From Hymenolepis diminuta (taxonomy: Eukaryota > Platyhelminthes > Cestoda > Cyclophyllidea > Hymenolepididae), in NCBI GenBank assembly GCA_900708905.1, contig CAADRB010000026.1:2870120-2934119 (forward strand): a DNA stretch of 64,000 bases, given 5' to 3'. Both the position numbers and the translations under genes were made by a program. The notes beneath the pieces are model-generated. The model was given only the letters and a program-made list of their open reading frames with translations. It made no database searches and was not told the origin of the DNA. Positions 24,901 to 36,078 of the stretch are shown here, piece by piece (the first letter of the stretch is position 1; each line of letters begins with the position of its first letter).

Positions 24901-27900
24901 TATAAATTAATTTAAAAAATTTTTAACCTAACATTTATTCAAGATAAACGTAACTCCTACAAACTTCCCAAAAGTGAATAAAAACGAATTATTTTGACCG
25001 TATCCTCCAAATACGGTAAATTTTTCTCGGTCTTATTCTCCACTGTGGTCACGGAATCCCGACGTATCACTCGTGATTACTTATCGAAAACTTCGCATTT
25101 CCTCGGACCCTCTGCCATCATAATTGTCGTGATCAGCTGTCAAGACCACACAGGCGATTGTAGGCCCCCATCGAGTCATGAATGAGCTATATAAATACCA
25201 CCCCCGCCTCCCCACGCAAATACACACACTATTCGTTACTCACACACACGCACACTCTCTCTCTCTCATGGTTCCTGGTTCTCTTCTACTAAACTCTACT
25301 CGCCGTTGTTCTGCCGTGAAGAAGACTGGTGAAAACAGAAGGCATAGCTCATAGAATAGCTTGGACTAAATCGGATACCCTAGGTGCTAGTCATCATTCT
25401 AAACGGTCATCTCTTTTTTATTGGGTTATAATTTCTGGTAATAAAGACATTGTACAGATATGAAAACAATTACATATTGAATATATCTACAATATCTCAT
25501 GAACAATTACTCATTTACGTTATTTACATTTAAGCACAAGTTGACTAAAAAATTACTTTCCGTTCAATTTTGCGTGAGTTGGTCACGGTTGATGGTTGCT
25601 AATTACGCATTGGCGTTCACAAACAATTTGTGTAAACTACTCAGCCCATTGCTACTGCAGAATAGGAAATAGCAATCATACGAGACAATGCGAATGCACT
25701 TGCACGCACGCAGAGTGGACTAATTACTTAAGCACACGGTCCACCGGCAAGATGGTCGCTACCTCCACACTTATATCCTTTTACGCCTCCCGGTTCATTG
25801 TTCTACCTTTCGTACCCTTATAATTTCTCAACGCTTTTACAGTTGTCCTACCTGCATAATGTTCTTAAATGAATACGTATCTAGATCTCGCTTACTACAC
25901 TATCAATAGAAAAGAATCGCCACAAAATGCGACTGCAATGTCGTGCGTACACCATTGATTGTCAAGCTGCAAGCCATCCTCTTTTTGTACCTTTAAATCT
26001 TTCTACATCTAGATTCTCAACTGCGCCCTTAAATTACTTCAGCTTCCCTTGCCAACTCTATGGCTATAAACACCTCACAACCGGACAGTCAGCTCTAATC
26101 TAAAATCCTCACCAGCATAATCCCCACATTCATAGCCTCTAATCGGCTCCTACTCGCATCGATCGATCCAGATTCGACTGCCAGCATCCACGTATCTACT
26201 GATCTGGGATTCTCTACACTTCTTATTATAAAAACACTATTCTAATTTATACATTTTGCCTTTTTTTTCTCTCTAGCTCTACATTTGTTGATTCTATAAT
26301 ATAGAGTAGTGCCTAAACTTACTTGCACGCTGGCTTTACAGAGATCTTTTAATAATTGCTGAATGTACGCCCATAGGTTAATAATTATTTTCAAATCGCA
26401 TGGTCGAAAATTTCATGAAATTTGATGGAAAGAAATAATTTCCTCTCAGAATGAGCAAAATCAAACAAAATAATTTCGAACGAGATAGACCAACGTTATA
26501 TGCATTTTCAAATTTATATGCATGATCGATATATCTGCAGGTTTTGAATTGGATAATGCCTTCAAATGTATACTTTTAATTAATATCAAATGCTTGGAAA
26601 CTAGACACTAAAATGTGACAATATATAAATTATCAAAGATACAAGAAAATTGCTCTTTGAATAAAAGTAAGGCGAGTTTAATACTACTACCTTTAACTTA
26701 GCATTTAACTATGTAATTGGTACAATGAGTGAATTATTTTGCAAAGGTAAGCTATCAACATCACCTAAAACTTTTAACTTAAAGGCAACTTTTATCAATA
26801 GCATACCTGAATATAGTTTTCAAACGACTTGGGAAGAGAGTAGTGAATGACCGCCTGCAAGTCCCGCTTGTTCAATCCCATACCAAAAGCTGAAGTTGCT
26901 ACGAGGACACGAACTTTTCCAGACATGAAGCGTTTTTGGACTCGGGCTCGCTCCTTCGAAGTTAGACCAGCGTGATAAACCGCCGTATTCCAACCTACAG
27001 TGCGCCTTCCAATCTGTAAATATAGGTAAATATTAATACTATCTATACCGCATTTAAGTAGTTAAGTTTGTTAGAGTTTTCATAACTAAGTTACCTTTTC
27101 CTTCATGTCTTGCAGGCAAGTGCGAATGTATCCAGCCAAGCGTTCTGTGAGATCTCTAGTTGCAGCATAGATTAAAATAGACAATTGCTCTGAGAATGGT
27201 GGTCTCTGAAGTATTTTAATCAGAGCTTCATCCCTGTTGTGGTCCATGGAAGCGGTGACCAAGAGATTGGTAGGAATAGGGCAGGATATGGGTTGAATAT
27301 AACCACCGCTTGGCTCAGAGGAACTTAAAACTTCTTCACCATTATATTTGGCATCCAATTTGACGGCTTCGCCAATGCCCAGGTTTGAGCATATATTTCT
27401 GATTGTTGAGGGAGCGCAAGTAGCGGAAAGCCCTAAAGAAAGAATAGCATAAAGTAAGAGCCAAGACCTGTGAATATTTTGCCCAAAGCCATATAAGAAA
27501 TTCCACTCGGAATAAAAGAAGAATAAATCTTCGGGTGGCTATGATATTTCCACTTAATTTTTTTATCAAGTCAGCAAGTACCAATAAGAACCAAAAAGTG
27601 GATGCATACAAAATCATCTTGCACAAGTGAATCGAGACAATACTAATTCTGCCTGAAAACTCAGCCACCTCTGTCCCATTTTCTCCAATATTAAAGCTAG
27701 AAAGTAATCATACAAGAAAAGCGAAATTCACAAATTAGATTTAAACGTAAACTTTCGAGCATTATTAAAAGAATAGCTCTAGTATTGATACAAAGAAATT
27801 TGAATAGGCGCAAACCTCCCTTTGGTTACAAATTCACAAAATAGGTCAAAAAGTAAAAATCACACGACAGGTCCACAAGACAGATCATAGAAGAATGAAT

Positions 27901-30900
27901 ACCAATATCGATAAGTAATCTACACTAACAAACAAAAAATCATAAAAAAGCAAGTAATGCGCTGAATTTCAGTGTGATTGAGGGATAACCCCCTATTTTC
28001 AAAATCAAACAACGTAGCGATTAATCCGTTTATTTTCGCAAAAAAATAACCGTGGAAACAGCCATAATATGAGGTTCTATTTGAAATTCAAATTATACGC
28101 GACGGTTATTAAAGTTTTTTCTGTCAATCTGAGCATGTACTCCCCCCAATGGCCCTTGTACTCGAGCAAGTGGTTCTGGACCTCATAGTATGTCGATGAC
28201 TTGGGTCATTTATGAGCACTTAAACGTCTGTACATCCCCTATTCGTTTTATTATTTTTGATATTTTTGAAAGCAAGTGCAATCCAACTCGCTATTTTGGT
28301 GAAATTTAATAACATTTAAGTCTTTCTGATTAAAGAAATCTCAAATTCAAATATCTCTTTATTGGTAAACGGGATCTGTTAGATATCCCAATCATTAGAT
28401 ATGCCTCAATGGATATCTAAATCGACTTTTTATTTATTAGATATACATTTATAAATATAAAAAACATATAAAATGTACCTAGAAATCGAGTGATTCCAAG
28501 TCGAGTTCTAAGGAGGTTGCAAATCTGTAGGTAGGACGGTCGGAAGTGGTGTGACCAATCAGCCAAACAGTGAGCCTCATCTACACAGACAAAACTAATC
28601 GGAGGAAGGCAATTCCTTCGTAGAATCCAATCCGTTTCAACCAGTGCTTCCGGGGACATCAGTACGTAAGCATATTGGCCCGCCTTGATCGCTTGCAGAA
28701 TAACTTCCTTTTCCTCCAGAGTTTGATTTGAACTCAGGTAGGCGCCACGAATTGGGGAGATGGAGGAGAGAATTTGATCTTGCATGAGGGATATCAGCGG
28801 TGATATGACTAGAGCTATTGAGTTTGGGTAGAATTTCTACAGCGGAAAATAGAATACTGAAGGCACATTTTATAATCCTAAGTTAAAACTTCATAAAGTT
28901 TATTATAAAGAATTGGGTACGTGAGGAATGATCGGCTGTCTGGTCAGCCAAAAATTGCTTCAGAGGTGGTCTTGCATATTCAGGTGCTGAAGTAGAAAGC
29001 ATACAATCGGTAACGAAGGATATGAGGAACAAAGCTCGTTTCATTCGAAAATAGTCAATAAAGAACACAAGCACTAACACCTCACTATTAAACATTAAAT
29101 TCACCTAAAAGTCTCATATAAAGAGAAGTTGTCTATGTGAATTCACGGAATCGTTGATTCTTCGCAAATGAAAATGAGATGAGAAGCCAAAGAGGAATAA
29201 GTTATCAAAACCGACAAAGAATAGATTCCCATTTATAGATACCTGCCACAAAACTTTGCACTACACTAAATCATATCACCAAGACTTCCTATACGATGAG
29301 AATTTTGAAACAAATACTGCAATGGATGAAAAAATAACAAAATGACGGTTTGATAGTCGATCATTGTAATGACGATGCTGACAAATAACCAACCTTTTTT
29401 ACTTAAAAGGAAAATGAAAGGATGAAGACAGTTAAATAAAAGGAAGCAGAAAACTTGAGAAATACTTCCAACCTACTCTAAAATAATCTTTCTTACGAGT
29501 TTAAAATTGATTAACTTAATTGATTAAATTGACTAACTCCTTTGTCCGGTATATGGAATTGGGGAGAAAGAATGGCTGTGAAGTCCCATGACATCATATC
29601 ATCCGGATTTTCCGTATGAAGATCACGATAAGTGAGACAGGTCACATCCAACTTTAAATTGAAAAGCCACTCAACCTGGTGATCCTGGAATCTAAATAAG
29701 GTAGGATTCTCCTGATTCCATGACCCTTATTTCCATTGCTCCTACTCTATCTTAAAATCGAACTATCTTTCTCCTCATACGCATTTGTAATTGTAAAAGT
29801 TGAAGTAATACTACTAACGGCAACTATTTACTTGATATATGGCAGCAGGAATTTGATAACAGAGTGACTTTCCACCTGCAGTCGGTAAGATAAGAAGAGT
29901 AGATTTTCCATCTAGTATTCGCCATATAGCACGTTCTTGACCCGGTCGAAATGAGTTGATGCACATCTCACTCAGCAATTCATTCATATACTCTCTAATC
30001 TTTTCAACCTCAAAAGCGCCATCGCCTAATGACGGTGCGAGTTGCATATTTGCAGAATCTCGATCATAATTCAGGAGATCTGACAACTGAGGGCCATTGG
30101 GAAATTGAGCGTTAAGTTCAGCTACATCAGCAATGCGCCATTCTGCATGACTATAATCCGGATCCATCTCTTCAAGCTCCTGAGCAGAGAGTTTGGAAGC
30201 AGGCATTCCATAGATGACTTTGGGACATTTACTTGCCCAATGGCCCTCTTGGCCGCATTTGAAACATGTACCACCCGTCCTTCCCCCACCCCCTTTGGCA
30301 CCAAACTTTCCACCTTTCTTCCAACTGCCAAACTTAGCTGCGTATTTGGCTTTTCGTACTGCGAATCTACTCCGAGCTTGTTTTTTACTTCCACCACGGC
30401 TGAAACATTTTTTACGAAGATTGAGCTTCAGATAATTACCAGTAGGGGTTGGACGGGCTTTCTTACCACGATAACTTGAAGAACCTGATGATGGGAAAGA
30501 GGAATCAAATATTTCAACCGGCACAGTTGAATAAGTTGATGGCTGAGACAAGGCAGGTATAGAATTCGATTTTGATGGCTTTGCAGGCGAATTAAGTGTA
30601 GGCGCAGGACTAGCAGAGGTAAAATCGATGGTATTAACTGAATCTTGTGATAAGATATAAAATGATGAACCCGCTTTTAAACCAGCCTTTTCTGAAGCAT
30701 CCAAACCCTTTGTTATACCGTTATCGGCATAATTAGAAAATGAAGAAAATTCGTTATCTAAACAGAACACGCCTATGGAGAAGTCCGAAAACAAACCTGC
30801 AGGTTTTGTATTAAGATCTGCCAATTCACGAAATGATTTTGATAAAAATGAGCCCGATTTCTTGACAGCGCCGGAAGTTGATTTCGAATTAACTAAACTT

Positions 30901-31322
30901 ATTCGTGTAGAAATACAAGATTTTGACCCTATGGGAGAAAATAATTAATAATACAATCTATTACCTGATTTCTTCAAATTAGTCTCTTCTTTATTAGCCA
31001 ATTCTGAAGATAGAGCAATACCAGGCACATTTGAAAGAAATGAATAGTTTTCCTTAGATTCGCTATCAACCGCATATAACGTTTGTAGTGATGTTGAGAA
31101 TGGAGCTTTCTTTGGTTCAAAGCCATCTCCTTTGGAAAGCTTTGCCAGCAACGAAGATTTGCATCTAGCAAGTTTTGGCAGTTCTGGAAGAACATTATCT
31201 GAAGTGAGTATTTTAGACTTAAGCCGAGAAAACAAGGAGATTTGGGATTTTGTTTCATGAGGCTTCTTTAACTCCGGTTTGTGTTCGACTGGTAATTCGT
31301 CCCATGGATTTGGTTCAGACAT
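18972..31322 (-). CDS. RECQL4: RecQ4-type ATP-dependent DNA helicase
   Basis: A 3'-5' DNA helicase of the RecQ4 family, which acts in replication initiation and genome repair. Eight exons in consistent phase encode 1185 aa, close to human RECQL4 (about 1208): 30965-31322, 29832-30928, 28479-28836, 27095-27432, 26807-27013, 22916-23275, 20340-20939, 18972-19211. The Lys/Arg-rich GNYLKLNLRKKC motif near residue 285 precedes a CCHC zinc knuckle (CFKCGQEGHWASKC, residues 341-354). The helicase core has FRPGQERAIWRI, Walker A TAGGKS (469-474), DEAH (571-574), GLSAT, ATSAFGMGL and EIGRAGRNGQ. The RecQ4-specific C-terminus has IANIFHGIGSPNFPAYSW then RFWR. Intron 1 is only 36 nt. The N-terminus lacks a clear Sld2-like helical region, and an acceptor-like TTTTGTTAG lies just upstream of the ATG, so a 5' exon may be missing. 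It is divergent from PDIA6. Confidence 0.95.
19419..19481 (+). pseudogene. 5S rRNA-like fragment (internally deleted)
   Basis: The stretch 'agcgaccataccggttctcg', 'tttgatcaccaaggttaaac' and 'tgcgttagatcggattagtac' follows animal 5S rRNA (ACGACCATACC, CCGGTTCTCGTCCGATCACC, then AAGTTAAGCAGCGTC and CGGTTAGTAC). About a dozen bases are missing after CATACC, and the box C region onward is absent, so it cannot be a functional 5S gene. It lies in the last intron of RECQL4, antisense to it, and runs directly into a tRNA-SINE-like head at 19482. Confidence 0.75.
19482..19615 (+). repeat. tRNA-SINE-like repeat, copy D (internally deleted)
   Basis: Begins with the A-box-like 'tggtgcagtggttaacgtg', skips the B box and core, and keeps the 3' block 'tagaatgctaatttctcata' and 'cccttcaccccaaatgag'. 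It abuts the 5S-like fragment. Confidence 0.6.
21222..21357 (+). repeat. second dispersed repeat family, copy b
   Basis: Starts at 'gtagtacctgtgcccactgg' and runs through 'ctcagtctcactacgtatct', 'actgactcacctttaccc', 'aacaaagagcgcgaaatcgg' and 'tcaaccaccttaccgtacat'. The same blocks in the same order are found at 59691-59794 (plus) and 16695-16803 (minus). It lies in the RECQL4 intron 20940-22915. The open frames over it (21183-21492) are not convincing genes. Confidence 0.65.
21531..21895. repeat. diverged tandem duplication around a hairpin
   Basis: Unit 1 (21531-21672) and unit 2 (21739-21895) both start with 'aatttcggaacgtga.cta'. Both then carry 'gactcttt' and a block related to 'cctcccttttatcatttata' and 'gactttctgcttaccgattt', offset by about 209 nt. 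Between them is a perfect 10-bp inverted repeat, gatttcatgg / ccatgaaatc (21713-21722 and 21728-21737), with loop acaaa. It lies in the RECQL4 intron 20940-22915. Confidence 0.7.
25188..25197 (+). promoter_or_regulatory. TATA-box-like element
   Basis: TATATAAATA lies in a GC-richer setting, about 35-40 nt upstream of 'cacactattcgttact', where an initiator would fall. A short ATG frame follows at 25268. It points away from RECQL4 and sits inside its intron. The match to a polymerase II core promoter is good, but whether it works is unknown. Confidence 0.4.
25230..25268 (+). repeat. (CA)n/(CT)n microsatellite
   Basis: 'actcacacacacgcacactc' followed by 'tctctctctctcatgg' is a compound CA then CT tract, just downstream of the TATA-like element and ending at an ATG. 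Confidence 0.8.
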
Positions 31323-34094
31323 TGAGAAATTATTCCAATATATTAAAAATGAATCCTAACAAAACATTCGAGAAAAATCACTGCTTTTATTTAACATTTT
31401 AGTTCAATGAAACTGCAAAATTAGATAAAGATATTAATTTGTATCAGTGGCAGCAGAGACTCACGAATGATTTTCAGAAAGTCAGCGGTACGCAATAGGT
31501 TAGAACCAAGGCCACTTGCACAAGAGTTTAAACACGACGTGTTTTTGAATGTTTTGACAAACACTCAGTCAAAATAATTTTAAAAATATCCCAAAAATCG
31601 TATTTAAATGACTTCCGACTTGTGAAGGTAAGGTATTCTTATAAGACTAGGATTCTACTTTGTGAATTCTTACTCGCTTTCACAAGAAAATGAAGCATAT
31701 CATTTTGAAAATTGAAACGATCTTTCGTTGATAAAACGATTATTATTAATAAAATAGAGTTAAATGCGTTTGACACAGCTTAAAATTTTGTAGAATACCT
31801 TTTTAAACTTAAGTTATTTTACTAATGCGAAATCGAAATCCAGGAAAAAATGAAAAATGTGGGATAGGACTGAGATATAATCTCAAAGGAATATATATTG
31901 ACTGTATTATTTAAATGAATTTGCTGTGGCATGCTATCAGCTATTTATCACAATAATCGAACAAAGGATTAATATTCACTTAAAGTTCGATTTACGACAA
32001 TTCCAGGTATCAAATGGTCAAAAACTAAAGAGCAGTATAGAAACGCCAATATTCTCGTTGACGAAACAGCCTTTCGAAATTCACTCGTATTGCAGGCACA
32101 CATGAAGACTAGTGGGGAGAAATACAAGGAGTTCATTGTGACTGCTGGGACAACATTAACTCTTTTTTATCTGAAAGGCAAACATAACTCTCAATATGTC
32201 TTTTTCTGGTAATTTGAACTTAACTCTGGGTTTCGCATGAGTTTCTTGAGTAGTTAATCACCAAGTCAATCTAACGCACAGTCGATTAAATCGGATAAAG
32301 AGAAGAAAGGAAAAAAAATATTTTTTTTATCCTGTCTACTCTGTAGATTCAAAAAGGAGACTGAGACAGAGATCAACCAGGTAGCCTTATGCAACGCAAT
32401 ATCCAGAAAAAATATTTCGCGTGAACATTAAAGAGGCGGTACATTGATTATAAATAAGAGTGATGAAACGTTTTTGCTACAGCCAGCGGACGTCTATCAT
32501 CACCTAGCGATTAGAAATGATTGACTAGCGATAAGATAATGTTCACAGGCGGTCTCGCGGTGTGTTTGTCTGTTTGCCAACAGACACTTAAATGGATGTC
32601 AATCATCAAGCCGAGACTCCGACAATGAGACATGACTTACGTCCAACGAAGAAATGTTTTGTATATAAACCTAATTTACTTATTAATAAACTGGGGCAGC
32701 TTGCCCACCACCTCCGGACTGAGTGATCTGACTTATTCCATCTATTCGATCTGTGTGACCCTAACATTATTACAGTTTTCTTATAATTTTTTGTCCTACC
32801 ACAGTAAATTCGATTTTTTAGTCAAATTTTACTTTTTGATGAGTACAATTTTATCATACTACTCTAGGTTGTACTACACAATAAAGTTACATTCGCAATT
32901 TGGGTTAATATTAGAAAATATGGTGTGGCATAAGGGTAATCCCAATCTTCGGAAATAAAAGTTTTGTCATGTGCAACAGCTGTGACAAGACGAAATTTAA
33001 CACACGCCCATGTTCCAATAAACCTGAACGGCAAATAATTTTACATGTACAAGGGATCGCATTGACAGGTAAAGTTTACCGATAAGTCGTACTCACCTTT
33101 AATAACTGACATTCGTGTTTACAAGCTCTGTCTTTACTGAGTTTGCCATTTGTAATAAAATATTCTTGCGAAATGGAGCACTGATCGTGCAGCAATGTTT
33201 AGCATAAATTTTCAAGTTATTCATCATTTGGCGGCAACTTACCTGCCATTACTTACGTTAATACATTATTTCAGAGATACATTTAAGACATGTCAAAACC
33301 CAAACTTGAATATGCATAAAGTAAGAGTATTAGATAATATGTTTGTCTACGTTGAGGAAAACTTCCCACATACTTCATCTACATATTTTTAATGTCAATA
33401 ACGCCTCACTGATATATGCCAAATGCCTTATTCTTAGCGCATTTTGAACAGAACTACTAATTAACCTAAAAGCGGAATAAAGTGGACTATATTTATTTTG
33501 AAATATCTTGTTAACTAGCCAATGTCATTCACATCGACTTGTTATGGGAATTTTGTGAGCTAAACTTTGGTCATCCTGGTGAATATCAATTTATTCATTT
33601 TGACACCATAAACGAAAGAGGAAATCCTAGTTAGTATGTTTCAAATCCGCGCACATGACCACAAAGTTTAAAAAGACTAAAACAAAATATATGCTTTTGC
33701 AAGGATAATATTGAAGACCGAACGGATTGATTTGATTAGATAGTCAGATTAATATTGTAATCTGAATTGGTTTCGTTTTGTTGTTCTAATCCGTTGAACT
33801 TATCGATAAATAATAACAAAATATTTTCTAATTTTTTCATGCTTATATGTTTGAAAATTACAAATAAACAGCACCGTTTGTCCAAAATGTTGCCCTTTTG
33901 CAAGAAATTAAGATTCATTTTAATCTCTCACATTGTCCAATGAGAAAATTCTACATCATGTCATATTATACGTCATCCTTTCGAAACACGTTCTTGTGTG
34001 GTGTCTTGGATATGAATGGATATTTATTATGTAAGTTTCTATAGCTTGCTTTTCAATTTAATGCACCATTTGCCTTTGTTTCTTAGGCTTTTGT
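31323..34094. other. divergent intergenic region RECQL4 / PDIA6
   Basis: This must hold the promoters of RECQL4 (minus) and PDIA6 (plus). I see no strong TATA box or recognised repeat. AG acceptor-like sites lie just upstream of both start codons (TTTTGTTAG at about 31360 on minus, TTTCTTAG at 34079-34086 on plus), so 5' UTR introns or spliced-leader addition are possible. Frames at 32632-32958 and 33195-33392 are AT-rich and hydrophobic by composition and look spurious. Confidence 0.5.
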
Positions 34095-35942
34095 ATGCTA
34101 TTTTTCAATGCTCACTTGTTCATTGTTTTTGCAGTTGTAGGAACCATTCTTACTTGTATTTGTACTACTTATGCTCTTTATGGAGCCGAAGATCCTGTTA
34201 CCTTACTAAATGAAAATAATTTCGACGAATTTATTTCTCAACCCGGTGTAAATGTGGTCAAATTCTATGCTAGTTGGTGTAACCATTGCGAGAACTTTGC
34301 CCCGAAATTCAAGAAGACAGCCAGTGTCTTTCAAGGTTTCGTCCATTTTGGCGTCGTCGACAACGAAGCCCATGGAGACGTTGGAAGTCGTTTTAATGTT
34401 GAGGGCTATCCTACCATTCTCATCTACCGTAGTGACAAATCTATAAAATCACCCGTAAAATATTCCGGACCCAGAACAGTTGAAGCATTGGCTGAATTTT
34501 TAATGAATCAAGTTCATGAGGTAGTTGCCAGTGCTGCCAGTAAAGAAGTAAGTTTAGCTTTTGGATGCAATTGATTCGCTCTAGTTCATTTTTGATTATC
34601 GATCGTTGGATTTTTAATTTAGGATGTCAAAATAGATTTCGGATCAAAAGCAAACTGCAGTTGTGGCACTACATGTGGTGGTTCTAGTAGTCACTCATCA
34701 TCTCAACAGAAAAGCAGTGATAATAGACAGCAACAACAACAACAGCAGCAAGGTAGTCAAGGAGCTGAAATTACCCTCACTGACGCCAACTTCGATTCTC
34801 TCGTTCTTCAAAGTGATGACGACTGGCTAATTGCATTCATTGCACCATGGTGCGGTCATTGTAAGTTTTTTCTAAACAAAATTTCCTTTAATTCATCATT
34901 TTTATGGTACTATAATTCGTTTAGGTCAAAATCTGAAACCGGAATGGAAAAGGGCTGCGGAGCAGCTTCGTGGAAAAGTTAAGGTTGGTACTGTCGATGC
35001 TACAGTTCATACTGGCCTAGCTCAACGGTATCAAATAAGGGGATTTCCCACAATCAAGTACTTCAGATCCGGCAAGGTTGAGGATTATGATCGTGGCAGA
35101 TCAGCCGAGGATATTGTCACTTATGGCTTAGAAAAACATGCTTTGAATAAACCACCACCGGAGGTGAAAGAGATCACATCAAACGCCATTCTACATGAGG
35201 CTTGTGATGGAAAACAGTTGTGTGTGATCGGCTTTCTACCCCATCTTCTCGATTGTCAGTCGAAATGTCGTAAAAGTTACCTTGATGTCATGAAAAAAAC
35301 TGCTGAAAAACACAAGTTGAATGATTGGGGGTAAGTGTTGTATTCCTCAATATTAGGTTTTTTCTGTTTTAATGAATCTGTTCTTTTTGTAGCTGGCTAT
35401 GGTCTGGGGCTCGAACCCACAAGACGCTTGAGGAGGCACTTAACATTGGTGGATTCGGTTATCCGGTGGGTCATTTTGTTATAAAAACGTTCCCTGTTAT
35501 TCTTACTTTTTACTAATTATGTTTTGTATGTCTTAAGGCATTAGTTACGGTGAATTTGAGGAAGCAGAAATATGCTGTGATGCACGGCTCTTTCTCAGCC
35601 GATGGTATTCGTGATTTCCTTTATGAGCTGGGTCAAGGACGAAGTAGTTCAACTCTCAGTGTAATGACTTCCTTGCCAGAAATTGAAGATTCCAAACCTT
35701 GGGATGGGAAAGATGCTCCGGTATTTATGATTTACTTGCTATATTTTGCAAATTGTTCAAGCACTAGTTCATACATTTTTGACCAGGTGTTTGGTTTGCC
35801 AGTTATATTAATTAATTTACTTAATTAAATTTGCGCATCAGATACTCAGTTAACTGACTTCATTAATTCGATTTTTTGTCTTTAGGTTGTGCATGAAGAG
35901 GAAATTGATCTTAGTGAACTCGGAATCAAGACTGAGCTCTAA
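34095..35942 (+). CDS. PDIA6: protein disulfide isomerase A6 (P5-like)
   Basis: An ER-lumen thiol-disulfide oxidoreductase for oxidative protein folding. Coding exons 34095-34547, 34623-34860, 34925-35330, 35393-35465, 35538-35720 and 35886-35942 join in phase to 469 aa (human about 440). A signal peptide (residues 1-30, [16 protein letters not shown] core) leads to a first thioredoxin domain with active site CNHC (62-65). A Cys/Gly/Ser linker with eight Gln follows. The second thioredoxin domain has WCGHC (Cys228, Cys231) and [10 protein letters not shown]5-type C-terminal domain ends in KTEL, a KDEL-type retention signal. CNHC replaces the usual CGHC, and the acidic tail is short. An upstream mini-exon at 34012-34030 (ATG, then GTAAGT) could splice in frame to 34087 and lengthen the N-terminus, or 34087 could be a trans-splice site. 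Introns are 62-165 nt. It is convergent with CEP152. Confidence 0.95.
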
Positions 35943-36072
35943 AAGCTGGACTTTTTGCTAAACTGTAATGTATATTTAAGTACTTAATATTGTATTTTGG
36001 TGGCGTTTGTAGTTTTCTCGCTTACTCCATAGTTCTTTGATATTTTACTGAGCAGTTTGTGAGAAAGTTGAA

Positions 36073-36078
36073 AATAAA
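36073..36078 (+). terminator. polyadenylation signal of PDIA6
   Basis: A canonical AATAAA lies about 130 nt after the PDIA6 stop codon and is the likely poly(A) signal. T-rich sequence follows. Confidence 0.6.

Larger units (their letters stand above)
25000..26240 (+). other. pyrimidine-rich island inside a RECQL4 intron
   Basis: From about 25.0 to 26.24 kb the plus strand is visibly richer in C and C+T than the surrounding AT-rich intron, and it contains no RECQL4 exon. It has a TATA box (25188-25197), a CA/CT microsatellite, and a 28-codon ATG frame (25268-25354). It could be a solo LTR or non-autonomous LTR element, or a nested transcription unit. I found no second copy in the window. Confidence 0.4.

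Noticed and set aside
30105..30479. 124-codon plus-strand frame and its overlapping frames
   Set aside because: Antisense shadow of the RECQL4 exon with the zinc knuckle; its apparent features are the reverse of that exon.
31445..31535. possible 5' RECQL4 exon (LRTADFLKII then GTGAGT)
   Set aside because: The only open frame ends in phase 1, while the acceptor upstream of the RECQL4 start is open only in phase 0, and the peptide does not resemble the Sld2-like region.
32632..32958. 108-codon hydrophobic plus-strand frame between RECQL4 and PDIA6
   Set aside because: The AT-rich composition alone explains the Leu/Ile/Tyr/Phe content; no signal peptide plus mature-domain pattern and no family similarity.
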